DNA of 43,143 nucleotides from Synergistaceae bacterium (GTDB lineage: Bacteria; Synergistota; Synergistia; Synergistales; Aminobacteriaceae), in contig JAITGK010000075.1 in the NCBI GenBank assembly GCA_031280635.1, positions 1 through 43,143 on the forward strand. The letters run 5' to 3'. Position 1 is the stretch's first letter, and each line of letters opens with the position of its first letter. The notes beneath the pieces are model-generated. The model ran no database searches and was not told where the DNA came from. It saw nothing but the letters and a program-made list of their open reading frames with translations. This document shows positions 1-7,500 of the stretch, in pieces. A program made the translations under genes and the position numbers.

Positions 1-2
1 AC

Positions 3-231
3 TGGGAAGCCTGCGCGGAACTTATCCCCGCGGAAATGCTAATTCAGACAAAAGCGGAAACTCATGGTATTGAACGCGATAATTTCAGGCAACGTCATTG
101 GTTTGGTAGATTTCGCCGGAAGAACGTGTATTGTATCAAGGTCGTTAAAAATGGTGGATTTGACCATGAGTCTTTTTGCGCGTTTCCATGTTAATAACAC
201 TATCAATAAATTGGCGCGGATGTTTGGATAA
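3..231 (+). pseudogene. IS1-like transposase, C-terminal remnant with frameshift
   Basis: Reading from base 3 gives a peptide containing QTKAETHGIERDNFRQRHW and then FGRFRRKNVYCIKVVK. This matches the style of the C-terminal part of IS1-family transposases (Q-TKA--IER-N--LRHR--R--RKT---SKS). Around positions 150-155 the frame must shift by one base to continue as MVDLTMSLFARFHVN, the usual end of that family, stopping at TAA 229-231. The 5' part lies outside the window. The shift is seen directly; family membership is from recalled motifs and is moderately sure. The fragment is non-functional unless the shift is a sequencing error. Confidence 0.6.
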
Positions 232-470
232 ATCATTATTTATACAAAAATACCGAATATTTATATAAACTCAGACATCTGCTTGAAAACGCTTTTTTAT
301 ATTTAAAACGCTGGCGAGGGATTGCCACAAGGTACGCAAAAAACGCCTCATCATTTCTAGCCGCCGTGCATATCAGATGCATCGCTCTTTGGGTCGGCAT
401 CTCGTGACGACAGTATCTAGGATACTTTACCGCATCATTTCCTTTTTGCCTAATTGATGACACACCCTAG
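232..470. other. AT-rich stretch without a recognised gene
   Basis: Between the two transposase tails there is no gene I recognise. A 75-codon minus-strand reading frame (236-463) exists, but it has no convincing ribosome binding site, an unusual residue mix and no family resemblance I can name. The stretch is more AT-rich than the surrounding chromosome and is probably eroded mobile-element sequence. Confidence 0.4.
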
Positions 471-563
471 AAGCGTTTTTTTGAAGCAATTAGAGCAGCG
501 TTAAGAACGGTTACCGCGCAAGACGCTCAAGGCTGGTTTGAGTACTGTGATTATTATTCATAA
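471..563 (+). pseudogene. IS630-like transposase, C-terminal remnant
   Basis: The frame from 471 to the TAA at 561-563 encodes KRFFEAIRAALRTVTAQDAQ followed by GWFEYCDYYS. IS630-family transposases typically end in a segment of the form EAI--AL-TVT-QDA-GWF--CGY, so this is the last 30 or so residues of such an enzyme. A stop codon lies directly upstream in the same frame (468-470) and no DDE catalytic region is present. It is a decayed fragment, 5'-truncated. Confidence 0.6.
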
Positions 564-578
564 TTATAAAAAAGATAG

Positions 579-596
579 AATCAGCGCTTCCTTAAG
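579..596 (+). repeat. 18-nt motif, copy 1 (AATCAGCGCTTCCTTAAG)
   Basis: This motif recurs with one or two changes at 3984-4001 and 18333-18350. This copy lies 20 bases upstream of a family A repeat and just after the IS630-like remnant. The other two copies overlap stop codons of minus-strand genes. Confidence 0.6.
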
Positions 597-615
597 GTGT
601 ATATTATGGCGATTT

Positions 616-696
616 GCGTAATCATACGCGGAAAGAAGAGACCAAAAACCGGATATAGACGGCAAAAATTTTGCGCGTAAAAGAGCCAACGGCTCT
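616..696 (+). repeat. Dispersed repeat family A, copy 1
   Basis: An 81-bp element that begins with the small hairpin GCGTA-ATCA-TACGC and ends with AGAGCC-AAC-GGCTCT. The middle holds GAAGAGACCAAAAACC and a GGCAAAAATTTTGCGCGT box. Related copies lie at 1052-1130, 3903-3981, 15250-15336, 18203-18274 and 30925-30955. It has no coding capacity. Together with the inverted copy at 1052 it frames the decayed metallopeptidase gene. Confidence 0.85.
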
Positions 697-762
697 AACT
701 CAAATTGCTTATTGCGTTCTCCTATTTTCCTGTTATCCTTTGCGTCAGGAGGCGACGCAACA

Positions 763-1051
763 ATGAATTATTTTTTCGATTGGACGATGCTTTTGTTGAT
801 TCCGGCGACGTGAGCGCGGTACAGCGTGAAGTCCACCTTTGACCGGTACAGCCGCGTGAGAGCCCGACGGACATTGGCATTTTGCTGTTCGTGGGCGCGC
901 TGATTTTCCTGATCACCCTGCCGGTGGAACGCAACGCCAGCTCCTCACCGCTCAACGCTCCTGGGTCAGACAGGAGCGTTGAGCGGTGAGGAGCTGGAGG
1001 GGGTCGGCAAGGCGCTGAACGCCGCCGTCTGGACTACATTGCGGCCACCGT
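763..1051 (+). pseudogene. Decayed YugP-type zinc metallopeptidase (membrane-bound)
   Basis: An ATG at 763, preceded by CAGGAGG, opens the frame MNYFFDWTMLLLIPAT, which stops at a TGA. The same frame then continues VKSTFDRYSRVRA, the N-terminal signature of YugP-like membrane zinc peptidases. Next, in a shifted frame, comes DIGILLFVGALIFLITLPVE followed by RNAS, which belongs near the C-terminus of that family. Then come SGEELEGVGKALNAA and, after another shift, LDYIAATV. The catalytic core (the HEXXH-type region) is missing altogether, so a large internal deletion has occurred. An inverted repeat at 937-997 breaks the RNAS-to-SGEELEG join. The element is clearly non-functional and is flanked by opposed family A repeats. 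Confidence 0.75.
937..997. repeat. Perfect 27-bp inverted repeat with 7-nt loop
   Basis: Left arm 937-963 and right arm 971-997 are exact reverse complements; the loop is 964-970. The right arm matches the expected coding sequence of the surrounding metallopeptidase (it reads into SGEELEG). The left arm replaces coding sequence that should follow RNAS. The copy direction is therefore right to left. Confidence 0.95.
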
Positions 1052-1130
1052 AGAGCCGTTGACTCTTTTCCGCGCAAAGTTTTTGCCGTTCATATTAGAT
1101 TTTGGTCTCTTTTTCCGCGCATGATTACGC
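1052..1130 (-). repeat. Dispersed repeat family A, copy 2
   Basis: Reverse orientation. On the minus strand it starts GCGTA-ATCA-TGCGC and ends AGAGTC-AAC-GGCTCT. The first hairpin keeps pairing through a wobble pair. The copy joins directly onto the end of the metallopeptidase remnant. Confidence 0.85.
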
Positions 1131-1237
1131 AACCCGTTCTAGTTGCGTCTGCCCTGGTAACAGATAGCAGGATTGCCTTTATAAGAAAAAAGTGTTAAAA
1201 AATAGCTGTTTCAATCATGAACTTAGGAGGTTTTTAC

Positions 1238-2431
1238 ATGCCAGGTTACGAGCTATTCGACGAAAGGGAGCGCAAAGAGGTCGCGGAGGTAATGGAGACA
1301 GGGGTGCTGATGCGCTACGGCTTTAAAGGCGTCCGGGCTGGGCGCTGGAAGGCCAAAGAAATGGAAGACGCTATCCGGGAGAGGGCCGGGGTGAAACACG
1401 CCCTGCTGTTGGCGGACGGAACGGCGGCTCTGACAACCGCTTTGGCGGCTCTGGGGGTTGGCGGCGGCGACGAGGTCATCATGCCCACGTTTACCTTCGT
1501 CGCCAGCTTCGAGTCGATTATGGCGGCGGGGGCCATCCCGATTTTGGCCGACGTGGACGACACCCTCTGCCTGGCCCCGGAGGCCGTGCTCAAGGCCATT
1601 ACCCCACGCACGAAGGTGGTCATGCCGGTACACATGTGCGGCGTGGCGGCGGACATGGACGCGCTGAGGGAGATATGCGAGAGCCGGGGCCTGTTCTTGG
1701 TGGAAGACGTGTGCCAGGCATTTGGGGCCAGTTACAAGGGAACGTTTCTAGGAGGGCTGGGCAATGTTGGTTGTTATTCTTTCGACTTCAACAAGATAGT
1801 GACCTGCGGTGAAGGCGGCGCGGTGGTGACCAACGACGAGGAACTCTACAAAAGAGCTGACATGTACCACGACCACGGCCACGACCATGGCCACGACGAC
1901 CGGGGCGCGGAGGGGCACCCGTTTCCCGGCTACAACTACCGCGTCTCCGAGTTACATGCCGCCGTTGGCTGCGCCCAGATCTCGAAACTGGACGGCTTCG
2001 TGACGCGCTCACGTCAAAGCAAAAAATACTTTAAAGACGCCCTGGCCGAACTGCCTGACCTCACCTTCCGCCGTCTGCCGGACCCTGAAGGAGACTGTGG
2101 CACGTTCCTATGCTTTTTTATGCCGGACGAGAGTCGGGCCCGCGCCGCAGCCAGCGCGCTGAAAGAAGCCGGCGCGGAGGGCGTGTTCCACTGGTACGAC
2201 AACAACTGGCACTACGTTCGAAACTGGCGACACTTCAAAGAACGTCACTTCGCCAACCCCGTCGCGTCCTCCCTGCTGACGGCCATGCCCGACTACTCTA
2301 AGGCGGACTTCTCCGCCTCCGATCGGTGGATGTCCCGTTGCGTCTCCATTTCAATAAAACTGGGCTGGACTGAGGAAGAAGCCGCCGCCAAAGCCCAGAT
2401 CGCGGTCAAGGCGGTAAAGTCCGCGCTGTAA
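1238..2431 (+). CDS. DegT/DnrJ/EryC1/StrS-family PLP aminotransferase
   Basis: A 397-residue pyridoxal-phosphate enzyme of the sugar aminotransferase fold, which usually transaminates a nucleotide-linked keto sugar using glutamate or glutamine. Visible signatures are the cofactor pocket DGTAALTTAL (about residues 61-70), the PLP-ring aspartate in EDVCQAFGA (Asp157), and the Schiff-base lysine in FDFNKIVTCGEGG (Lys186), followed by the GYNYRVSELHAAVG segment. A histidine-rich stretch, YHDHGHDHGHDDRGAEGH, lies after the lysine; relatives have a shorter HDHGH there. The start at 1238 is chosen because AGGAGG sits at 1225-1230, seven bases upstream; an in-frame ATG at 1217 precedes that site. It stands alone, convergent with hisS. 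No sugar-nucleotide genes are adjacent, so the substrate is unknown; a mannose-1-phosphate guanylyltransferase lies 17 kb away. Confidence 0.9.
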   Translation: MPGYELFDERERKEVAEVMETGVLMRYGFKGVRAGRWKAKEMEDAIRERAGVKHALLLADGTAALTTALAALGVGGGDEVIMPTFTFVASFESIMAAGAIPILADVDDTLCLAPEAVLKAITPRTKVVMPVHMCGVAADMDALREICESRGLFLVEDVCQAFGASYKGTFLGGLGNVGCYSFDFNKIVTCGEGGAVVTNDEELYKRADMYHDHGHDHGHDDRGAEGHPFPGYNYRVSELHAAVGCAQISKLDGFVTRSRQSKKYFKDALAELPDLTFRRLPDPEGDCGTFLCFFMPDESRARAAASALKEAGAEGVFHWYDNNWHYVRNWRHFKERHFANPVASSLLTAMPDYSKADFSASDRWMSRCVSISIKLGWTEEEAAAKAQIAVKAVKSAL

Positions 2432-2463
2432 GTAGACAACCTCCACTTGTTGAGGATTTTGGG

Positions 2464-3765
2464 CTATGCCAGGTGACTTTCCACGTCCTCGAAGGGAACA
2501 GGAGCTTGTTCTCCCGTCTGTAAGTTTTTCACGGTGATGAGTTTTTTCTCCAGCTCTTCGGGGCCGATGATGCAGGCCCACGTGGCGCCCACGCTTCCCG
2601 CGCTCTTCATCTGAGCCTTGAAACTCCGCGCCGCGTGGGAGGCGTCGCCCCCGTCCTGCTCCGCCGCTATGCCTTTGGTCCTGAGTCTGTGGGTCAAGAC
2701 CTGGGCCGCGTTCCGCGCTTCGGGGCAGGAGCCCGCGCCGTCCTGGGCCACCACGTACACCTGAGGTCGGGGTTTCTCCCCGAAGGAAACGCCCTGCTGC
2801 TCCATGACCATCACAATACGGTCGATCCCCGCGGCAAAGCCCACTCCAGCCATGGGAGGCCCCCCGATGGACTCCGACAGGTTGTCGTAACGCCCACCGC
2901 CGCAGACGGCGTTCTGCGCGCCCAGGTCGCCAGACAAAATCTCGTAGGCCGTCTTGGTGTAGTAGTCCAAGCCTCGCACCAACCGCTTGTCCAGTCTGTA
3001 AGGAAAGTTCAGACGCGTCAGTCCAGCTTTGACTTCTTCGAAGTGCCCGGCGCACTCCTCGCACAGGCGCCCGTAAACGGCAGGGGCGTCGTTGGCGATA
3101 GCGCTGCACTCCGGCTTTTTGCAGTCCAGCACGCGCAGTGGGTTACGCTCCAACCGCCCAAGACAGGTCTCACAAAGTCCCTCCTTTCGCGATGTAAAGT
3201 GGCTGATCAAGGCCTCACGGTACTGAGGGCGGCACTTGGGGCACCCCACGGAGTTCACCACCACCTCCAGGTTCTTAAGGCCCAGACGGCGGAACATCTC
3301 GGCGGAAAGGGCGATCACCTCCACGTCGGCCACAGGGCTGGGCAGACCCAAACACTCCACGTCTATCTGGAAAAACTGACGATATCTCCCTTTCTGCGGA
3401 CGCTCGTAACGGAACATTGGTCCCCAGCACCAGAGCTTGCCGTTCTGCCCTCGAGAGAGATCGCCGCAAAGGCCGTGCTCTAGAGAGGCGCGCACCATGC
3501 CCGCCGTGGCCTCTGGCCGAAGAGTGAGACTCCTGCCTCCCCGGTCGGTGAAGGTGTACATCTCCTTTTCCACGATGTCCGTGGCGTCGCCCACGCCCCG
3601 CGTGAAAAGCTCCGTATGCTCGAACACGGGCAGGTGGATCTCCGAATACCCAAAGTGAGTCATAACGCCAGCCGCGGTGTTCAAAACATAGGCCCACTTC
3701 CACGATTCGACGGGAAGAATGTCCCGCACGCCCCTAGGCGCTTTCCTGCTGTCCATGTCATCCAT
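2464..3765 (-). CDS. hisS: Histidyl-tRNA synthetase
   Basis: Charges tRNA-His with histidine in the cytoplasm. At 433 residues it is the usual bacterial length. Seen directly are LTLRPEATAGMVRA (about 81-93), class II motif 2 FRYERPQKGRYRQF (118-131), the insertion domain with repeated CxxC pairs (GCPKC, CETC, CEEC), and the histidine-specific RGLDYYTKTAYE beginning at 264. The C-terminal anticodon-binding domain follows GVGFAAGIDRIVMVM. The start at 3765 has AGGTGA six bases upstream; Met4 is an alternative. It is convergent with the aminotransferase, with 32 bases between their stops and no clear terminator. The gene is intact and ordinary. Confidence 0.97.
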   Translation of the reverse strand: MDDMDSRKAPRGVRDILPVESWKWAYVLNTAAGVMTHFGYSEIHLPVFEHTELFTRGVGDATDIVEKEMYTFTDRGGRSLTLRPEATAGMVRASLEHGLCGDLSRGQNGKLWCWGPMFRYERPQKGRYRQFFQIDVECLGLPSPVADVEVIALSAEMFRRLGLKNLEVVVNSVGCPKCRPQYREALISHFTSRKEGLCETCLGRLERNPLRVLDCKKPECSAIANDAPAVYGRLCEECAGHFEEVKAGLTRLNFPYRLDKRLVRGLDYYTKTAYEILSGDLGAQNAVCGGGRYDNLSESIGGPPMAGVGFAAGIDRIVMVMEQQGVSFGEKPRPQVYVVAQDGAGSCPEARNAAQVLTHRLRTKGIAAEQDGGDASHAARSFKAQMKSAGSVGATWACIIGPEELEKKLITVKNLQTGEQAPVPFEDVESHLA

Positions 3766-3834
3766 TGCGCTTCACCTGTCCATTCGTGATATTTTTACCT
3801 AAAGACTTCTTTAAAGAAAACATGGCTCAAACAC

Positions 3835-3882
3835 TTTGGGGCCTCGCCCCAAACCCCGACTTAGGGGTCGCGGACCCCTAAG
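3835..3882. repeat. Family B: pair of GC-rich perfect hairpins
   Basis: Two back-to-back palindromes. TTTGGGGC (3835-3842) pairs with GCCCCAAA (3846-3853) over a 3-base loop. CTTAGGGGTC (3860-3869) pairs with GACCCCTAAG (3873-3882) over GCG. Similar sequence (ACCCCGCTTAGGGGTC) is near 18299. The pair sits between hisS and a family A repeat that starts 20 bases later. It may help terminate transcription, but there is no proper T-run directly after the stems. Confidence 0.75.
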
Positions 3883-3902
3883 AACCCCATTTATGGTTTT
3901 TT

Positions 3903-3981
3903 GCGTAATCATATGCGGAAATAAGAGGCCAAAAACCGAATATAAACGGCAAGAAGTTTGCGCGGAAAAGAGTCGATCGCT
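3903..3981 (+). repeat. Dispersed repeat family A, copy 3
   Basis: Starts GCGTA-ATCA-TATGC, where pairing is kept by one G-T wobble. It contains AAGAGGCCAAAAACCGAATA and the GCAAGAAGTTTGCGCGGAAA box, and has a degenerate end hairpin AGAGTCGATCGCT. It lies just beyond the 3' end of the minus-strand hybrid kinase gene. Confidence 0.8.
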
Positions 3982-3983
3982 AC

Positions 3984-4001
3984 AATCAGCGCTCCCTTAA
4001 G
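3984..4001 (-). repeat. 18-nt motif, copy 2, carrying the kinase stop codon
   Basis: Plus-strand sequence AATCAGCGCTCCCTTAAG. On the minus strand it reads CTTAAGGGAGCGCTGATT, and the TAA inside it (3999-3997) is the stop codon of the hybrid histidine kinase. A near-identical motif supplies the stop of purN at 18346-18348. Confidence 0.7.
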
Positions 4002-6195
4002 CCACTTTGCGTTTCCGGTGATGCGCCGGGAGGTATTTCCGCAGCTTTTCCATAACGTCGTCAAAGTCCAGCGGCTTGCCCACGTGGTCATTCATCCCAG
4101 CGCCCAAGCATCTTTCAACGTCCTCACGGAACACATTAGCCGTCATCGCCACGATGGGTATCTTCCGCGCTTGTTCCGACTCCATCACCCGAATGCAGCG
4201 CGTGGCCTCGTAGCCGTCCATTTCTGGCATCTGCACATCCATAAAGATCATGTCATACTCCTCTGGCGCGGCGGCGAACGCCTCCACGGCCGCGACGCCG
4301 TTCTCCGCGCAGGTTATCTCCAGGGCCGTGGGTTCCATCACCGAAAGCAGTATCTCACGGTTGATCTCCACGTCTTCCACCAGCAATATCCTATAGCCGG
4401 CAAAGCACCCCTCAACGTTCTGACGCCCAGTCCGGTCCGGAAGGGCGGCGTTGACGCCAAGGCACTGGTTGATGCAGTCAGCGATAGAGGAGGCGAAAAG
4501 CGGCTTCTGGAGAAACTTGTCAACCCCAGCGTTTCGGGCCTCGTTCTCGACCAGGTTCCAATCCGCGCCGGAGATCATGATGATGACGGAGTCGGACGCG
4601 CCGTAGTCGCCAATGCGCCGGGACAGCTCAATGCCGTCCATGCCGGGCATCTTCCAGTCCACGAAGTAAACATCGTAGGGGCGACCCGCCTGCTCGATGA
4701 AGCGGCAGGCCTCGTCGCCGTTCGCGGCCACGTCGCAACGGATACCGATACGCTCGGCGATGCTGGCGAAGTACTCCCGCACCTCCTCCGAGTCGTCAAC
4801 TAGAAGCACGCGCATGTTGTCCCACTTGACGCCAGGGGCCAGCAGGCTTTCCTGAGCCGATTCGCCTCGCAGCGCGTGGAACTGAAACGCGAAGGTGGAG
4901 CCCTTGCCTGGCTCCGAATCCACCCAGATGCTCCCGTTCATCATCTCCACGATTTTCTTGGAGATCGCCAGACCCAGTCCCGTGCCGCCAAACTTGCGCG
5001 ACGTACTGCTGTCGGCCTGCTCGAAGGAGCGGAACAAACGCGCCTTTTGCTCCTCCGTGACGCCGATGCCAGAGTCGATCACCTCGATCTGGAAAAGGCA
5101 GTCGTCGTTTTCCTCGGAGACCTTGCGGGCCCTCAGGCAGATGACGCCGTTTTCCGGAGTGAACTTCACCGCGTTGGAAAGAAGGTTTGCCACAACCTGA
5201 CTGAGGCGCTGCTCGTCGCAGATGATGGTGGGCGGAATGTCCCCATCAATCCTGACGTTAAATGTCTGCTTTTTCTCGTCCACTCGAAAGTTGATGACGT
5301 TTGCCATTTTCATCAACATTTTCTCGAAGTTGAACTCGATATAGGAAAGGTCGAACTTGTTCGCCTCTATCTTGGACATGTCCAAGATATCGTTGATGAC
5401 CCCCAGCAGATGGTTGGAGGCCTCGTCGATCTTGCCCAGACAGTAGTCCTTCTTCTGCGCGTCAACGGAGGCCCGCGCGATATTTGTCATGCCAATGATG
5501 GCGTTCATCGGCGTGCGCATTTCATGACTCATGTTGGCGAGGAACTCCGACTTTGCCGCGCTGGCGCTCTCGGCGGCGGCTCGGGCTTTGTCGGCGTTTT
5601 CCCGCTCCAGTTCCAGGTCGGTGATGTCATGAAGCAACATGAGGGCGCCCTCAATGCTGCCCGTCTCGTGCTTCATGGGCGTGAAGTGGACCTCGTACTT
5701 GCGGGGTTCTTTGCCGCCGCTGAAGTTCACGCTTTCCTCGAAGGAGATGTCGGTGTTTTCCTCCATGGATTTTTGAAGCGTAGCGAAAAAGCGATCCACC
5801 CACTCGCTGGTAGCAAAGCGCCGGAAGACCTCCTGGAACAACCTGCCGTTGATCGCCTGGAAGCTGGCGATACGCGCTTTGTGGAGAAAAGCGTCGGTGC
5901 AGTAGGAAAACCGGCCGTCCTTGTCGAAAAGCAAAATGATATCCGGGCTGTTTTCAAGCAGGAGCTTCATGTACTTTTCCTGTTTCTCCTGCTCGGCGGT
6001 GCGCGCGGCGTCCAGGTTCGCCTTTGCCTGGACGATGGCCTTCTCGCGTTCCATCGTCTCCTGCATACGCCGGATTTGACGGTTCAGCTTCACTTCGCTT
6101 TTTTGCAGGGTTTCCACCCGCGACTTCAGACTTTCGACTAGGGCGCGAAGCTCTTCCTCCGCGCCTATCGTCATTAGGGACTTCCAGTGTTCCAT
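3997..6195 (-). CDS. Soluble hybrid histidine kinase (PAS-HisKA-HATPase-REC-REC)
   Basis: A 732-residue signalling kinase. In order it has an N-terminal coiled coil (about 10-75), a PAS domain (about 76-195, LLENSPDIILLFDKDGRFSY), a dimerisation/phosphoacceptor helix with MSHEMRTPMNAIIGM (His224), an ATPase domain with N, G1 and G2 boxes (NLLSNAVKF, DSGIGV, GGTGLGLAI), and two receiver domains with phospho-aspartates Asp513 (FVDWKMPG) and Asp653 (FMDVQMPEMD). There is no membrane segment, so it is cytoplasmic. It starts at 6195, with GGAG about eight bases upstream, 18 bases after the FIST gene, so the two are almost surely co-transcribed and the FIST protein is its likely input partner. No DNA-binding output domain or separate regulator is adjacent. 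The stop lies within a repeat motif. Confidence 0.95.
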   Translation of the reverse strand: MEHWKSLMTIGAEEELRALVESLKSRVETLQKSEVKLNRQIRRMQETMEREKAIVQAKANLDAARTAEQEKQEKYMKLLLENSPDIILLFDKDGRFSYCTDAFLHKARIASFQAINGRLFQEVFRRFATSEWVDRFFATLQKSMEENTDISFEESVNFSGGKEPRKYEVHFTPMKHETGSIEGALMLLHDITDLELERENADKARAAAESASAAKSEFLANMSHEMRTPMNAIIGMTNIARASVDAQKKDYCLGKIDEASNHLLGVINDILDMSKIEANKFDLSYIEFNFEKMLMKMANVINFRVDEKKQTFNVRIDGDIPPTIICDEQRLSQVVANLLSNAVKFTPENGVICLRARKVSEENDDCLFQIEVIDSGIGVTEEQKARLFRSFEQADSSTSRKFGGTGLGLAISKKIVEMMNGSIWVDSEPGKGSTFAFQFHALRGESAQESLLAPGVKWDNMRVLLVDDSEEVREYFASIAERIGIRCDVAANGDEACRFIEQAGRPYDVYFVDWKMPGMDGIELSRRIGDYGASDSVIIMISGADWNLVENEARNAGVDKFLQKPLFASSIADCINQCLGVNAALPDRTGRQNVEGCFAGYRILLVEDVEINREILLSVMEPTALEITCAENGVAAVEAFAAAPEEYDMIFMDVQMPEMDGYEATRCIRVMESEQARKIPIVAMTANVFREDVERCLGAGMNDHVGKPLDFDDVMEKLRKYLPAHHRKRKVA

Positions 6196-6213
6196 TTTTT
6201 CATCTCCGTCGCG

Positions 6214-7374
6214 CTAAAAAACACAGGCCGTAAACGTGTAGTTGTGAAAACGGTTGTAGATTTTGCCGTTCTCGCCGTAAACAGGGCAGATCTCCCCGCC
6301 GGAATAGGAGAAGAGATAAGAGGCGCGCCCCACCATTCTCATGACTTGCCGAACCTCGTCCACGGAGTTCGGACTGATCATGTGGCTGCGGGTAAGACAG
6401 GGGAACATAAGTATCCCCCTGATGCCGCCCTTCTCTTGTAGGACGCTCTCCAGCGTGGTCTTCGCCGTGCTAAGGATGCCATCGTAGTCGATGGATCCGA
6501 TGGCCAAAGTCGCGCCCACCGGCATCTCGCCGCCGCACACGGCGTAGCCCTCGGGCGTCATCCAGTACATGCCCAGCGCCACAGGCTTCGTGCCCCCACC
6601 GTAATCTACCAGAAGTGGCAGGGAGGACAGCGCTTCGACGCCTTGTTCCGTGGCAAGGCCAAAGCTAGCCAAGTACTCCAGAAGGGGAACGCCGTTTACC
6701 TTCTTGAGTAAGTAGCCCTCCGCGTCGGTGATGATGGCTTTTTGCTTCTGAATGTTTTTCTCCGGGATGGAGGTTACGTAAAACTTCGGAGAGACATTCC
6801 CGCGTATCAGCAAGAGCGCCGCGATGGATTTGTGACTGCTCCCATTCCAGATGACGCGGCTTTTTTCGAAGGTCAGGGTTTGGTCGTTGGAGAGCCCGCC
6901 ATAGATGGGAACGCCTCCAGCGACCGAATCCAGGGCTTGCAGAATTTGCCCCCCGCCGAACTCCGTCAGGATGGGTAGGAGGGCGAAAACGAACACAGGC
7001 TCCCCCTTCAGTTTCTTGCGGGCCTGGTTGTAGGCTTGCGCGATGGAATCTTTCATCTTCACCGGGTCGGCGCCCTCCAAAGGCGCTGTGCTGACGGCGG
7101 AAAACTCCACGTCGTCGCCTGAAAGCACGGCAAGGCTCAAAATTTCCTCTCCGTGCTCGCTCTCAGTGGAGGAGCTGAGAACCGTGCAACCCAACACGTT
7201 GAAAGGCAGGTGTTTGCAAAGCTCTTCCACGACGCCCGTGTCGATGTATTCGGTATAACACGTCAGGATACCCACCGAGTTCTTGGGTATCTCACCGAGC
7301 CGCGCGAGAACTTCGTCCACGGCCGCTTCGGGGTCGTCAACTTCGAACGTGCACGCGTTTCGCATTTCAATCAC
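6214..7374 (-). CDS. FIST N/C-domain sensory protein
   Basis: About 386 residues. The segments VGILTCYTEYIDTGVVEELC and the core FALLPILTEFGGGQILQALD with VPIYGGLSNDQTL are typical of the FIST N domain, and the C-terminal third (GVPLLEYLASFGL through GRASYLFSYSGGEICPV) fits FIST_C. FIST domains are thought to sense small ligands such as amino acids and are found next to or fused with histidine kinases and chemotaxis proteins. Here a hybrid kinase follows by 18 bases. The start chosen is GTG 7374, because GGGAGG (complement of 7384-7389) lies nine bases upstream; an in-frame ATG at 7419 precedes that site. A TATAAT on the minus strand at 7433-7428 could be its -10 box, but no good -35 is visible. 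Confidence 0.9.
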   Translation of the reverse strand: MIEMRNACTFEVDDPEAAVDEVLARLGEIPKNSVGILTCYTEYIDTGVVEELCKHLPFNVLGCTVLSSSTESEHGEEILSLAVLSGDDVEFSAVSTAPLEGADPVKMKDSIAQAYNQARKKLKGEPVFVFALLPILTEFGGGQILQALDSVAGGVPIYGGLSNDQTLTFEKSRVIWNGSSHKSIAALLLIRGNVSPKFYVTSIPEKNIQKQKAIITDAEGYLLKKVNGVPLLEYLASFGLATEQGVEALSSLPLLVDYGGGTKPVALGMYWMTPEGYAVCGGEMPVGATLAIGSIDYDGILSTAKTTLESVLQEKGGIRGILMFPCLTRSHMISPNSVDEVRQVMRMVGRASYLFSYSGGEICPVYGENGKIYNRFHNYTFTACVF

Positions 7375-7485
7375 CGTAACGCACCTCCCTAAATTTTCGT
7401 CATGGTCGTTTGCGATCAATTATCACAATTATAAACGTTTCGCGCAAGTTTAAAGTGAAAAATGTATATGAAAGAATACGAAATT

Positions 7486-7494
7486 TGCTATAAT
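7486..7494 (+). promoter_or_regulatory. Extended -10 promoter for the dapA-asd leader
   Basis: TGC followed by TATAAT (7489-7494) forms an extended -10 element, so a start of transcription near 7501 is expected. The -35 region (7466-7471) is a poor match, which is usual for extended -10 promoters. It sits directly in front of the T-box leader. Confidence 0.75.
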
Positions 7495-7500
7495 GTCTCT

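Noticed and set aside
236-463. A 75-codon minus-strand gene near the left edge
   Set aside because: It has no ribosome site or recognisable family and lies between two decayed transposase tails.
4876-6141. A 421-codon plus-strand frame opposite the hybrid kinase
   Set aside because: It is antisense to clear PAS, HisKA and ATPase motifs and has no ribosome site or protein family.
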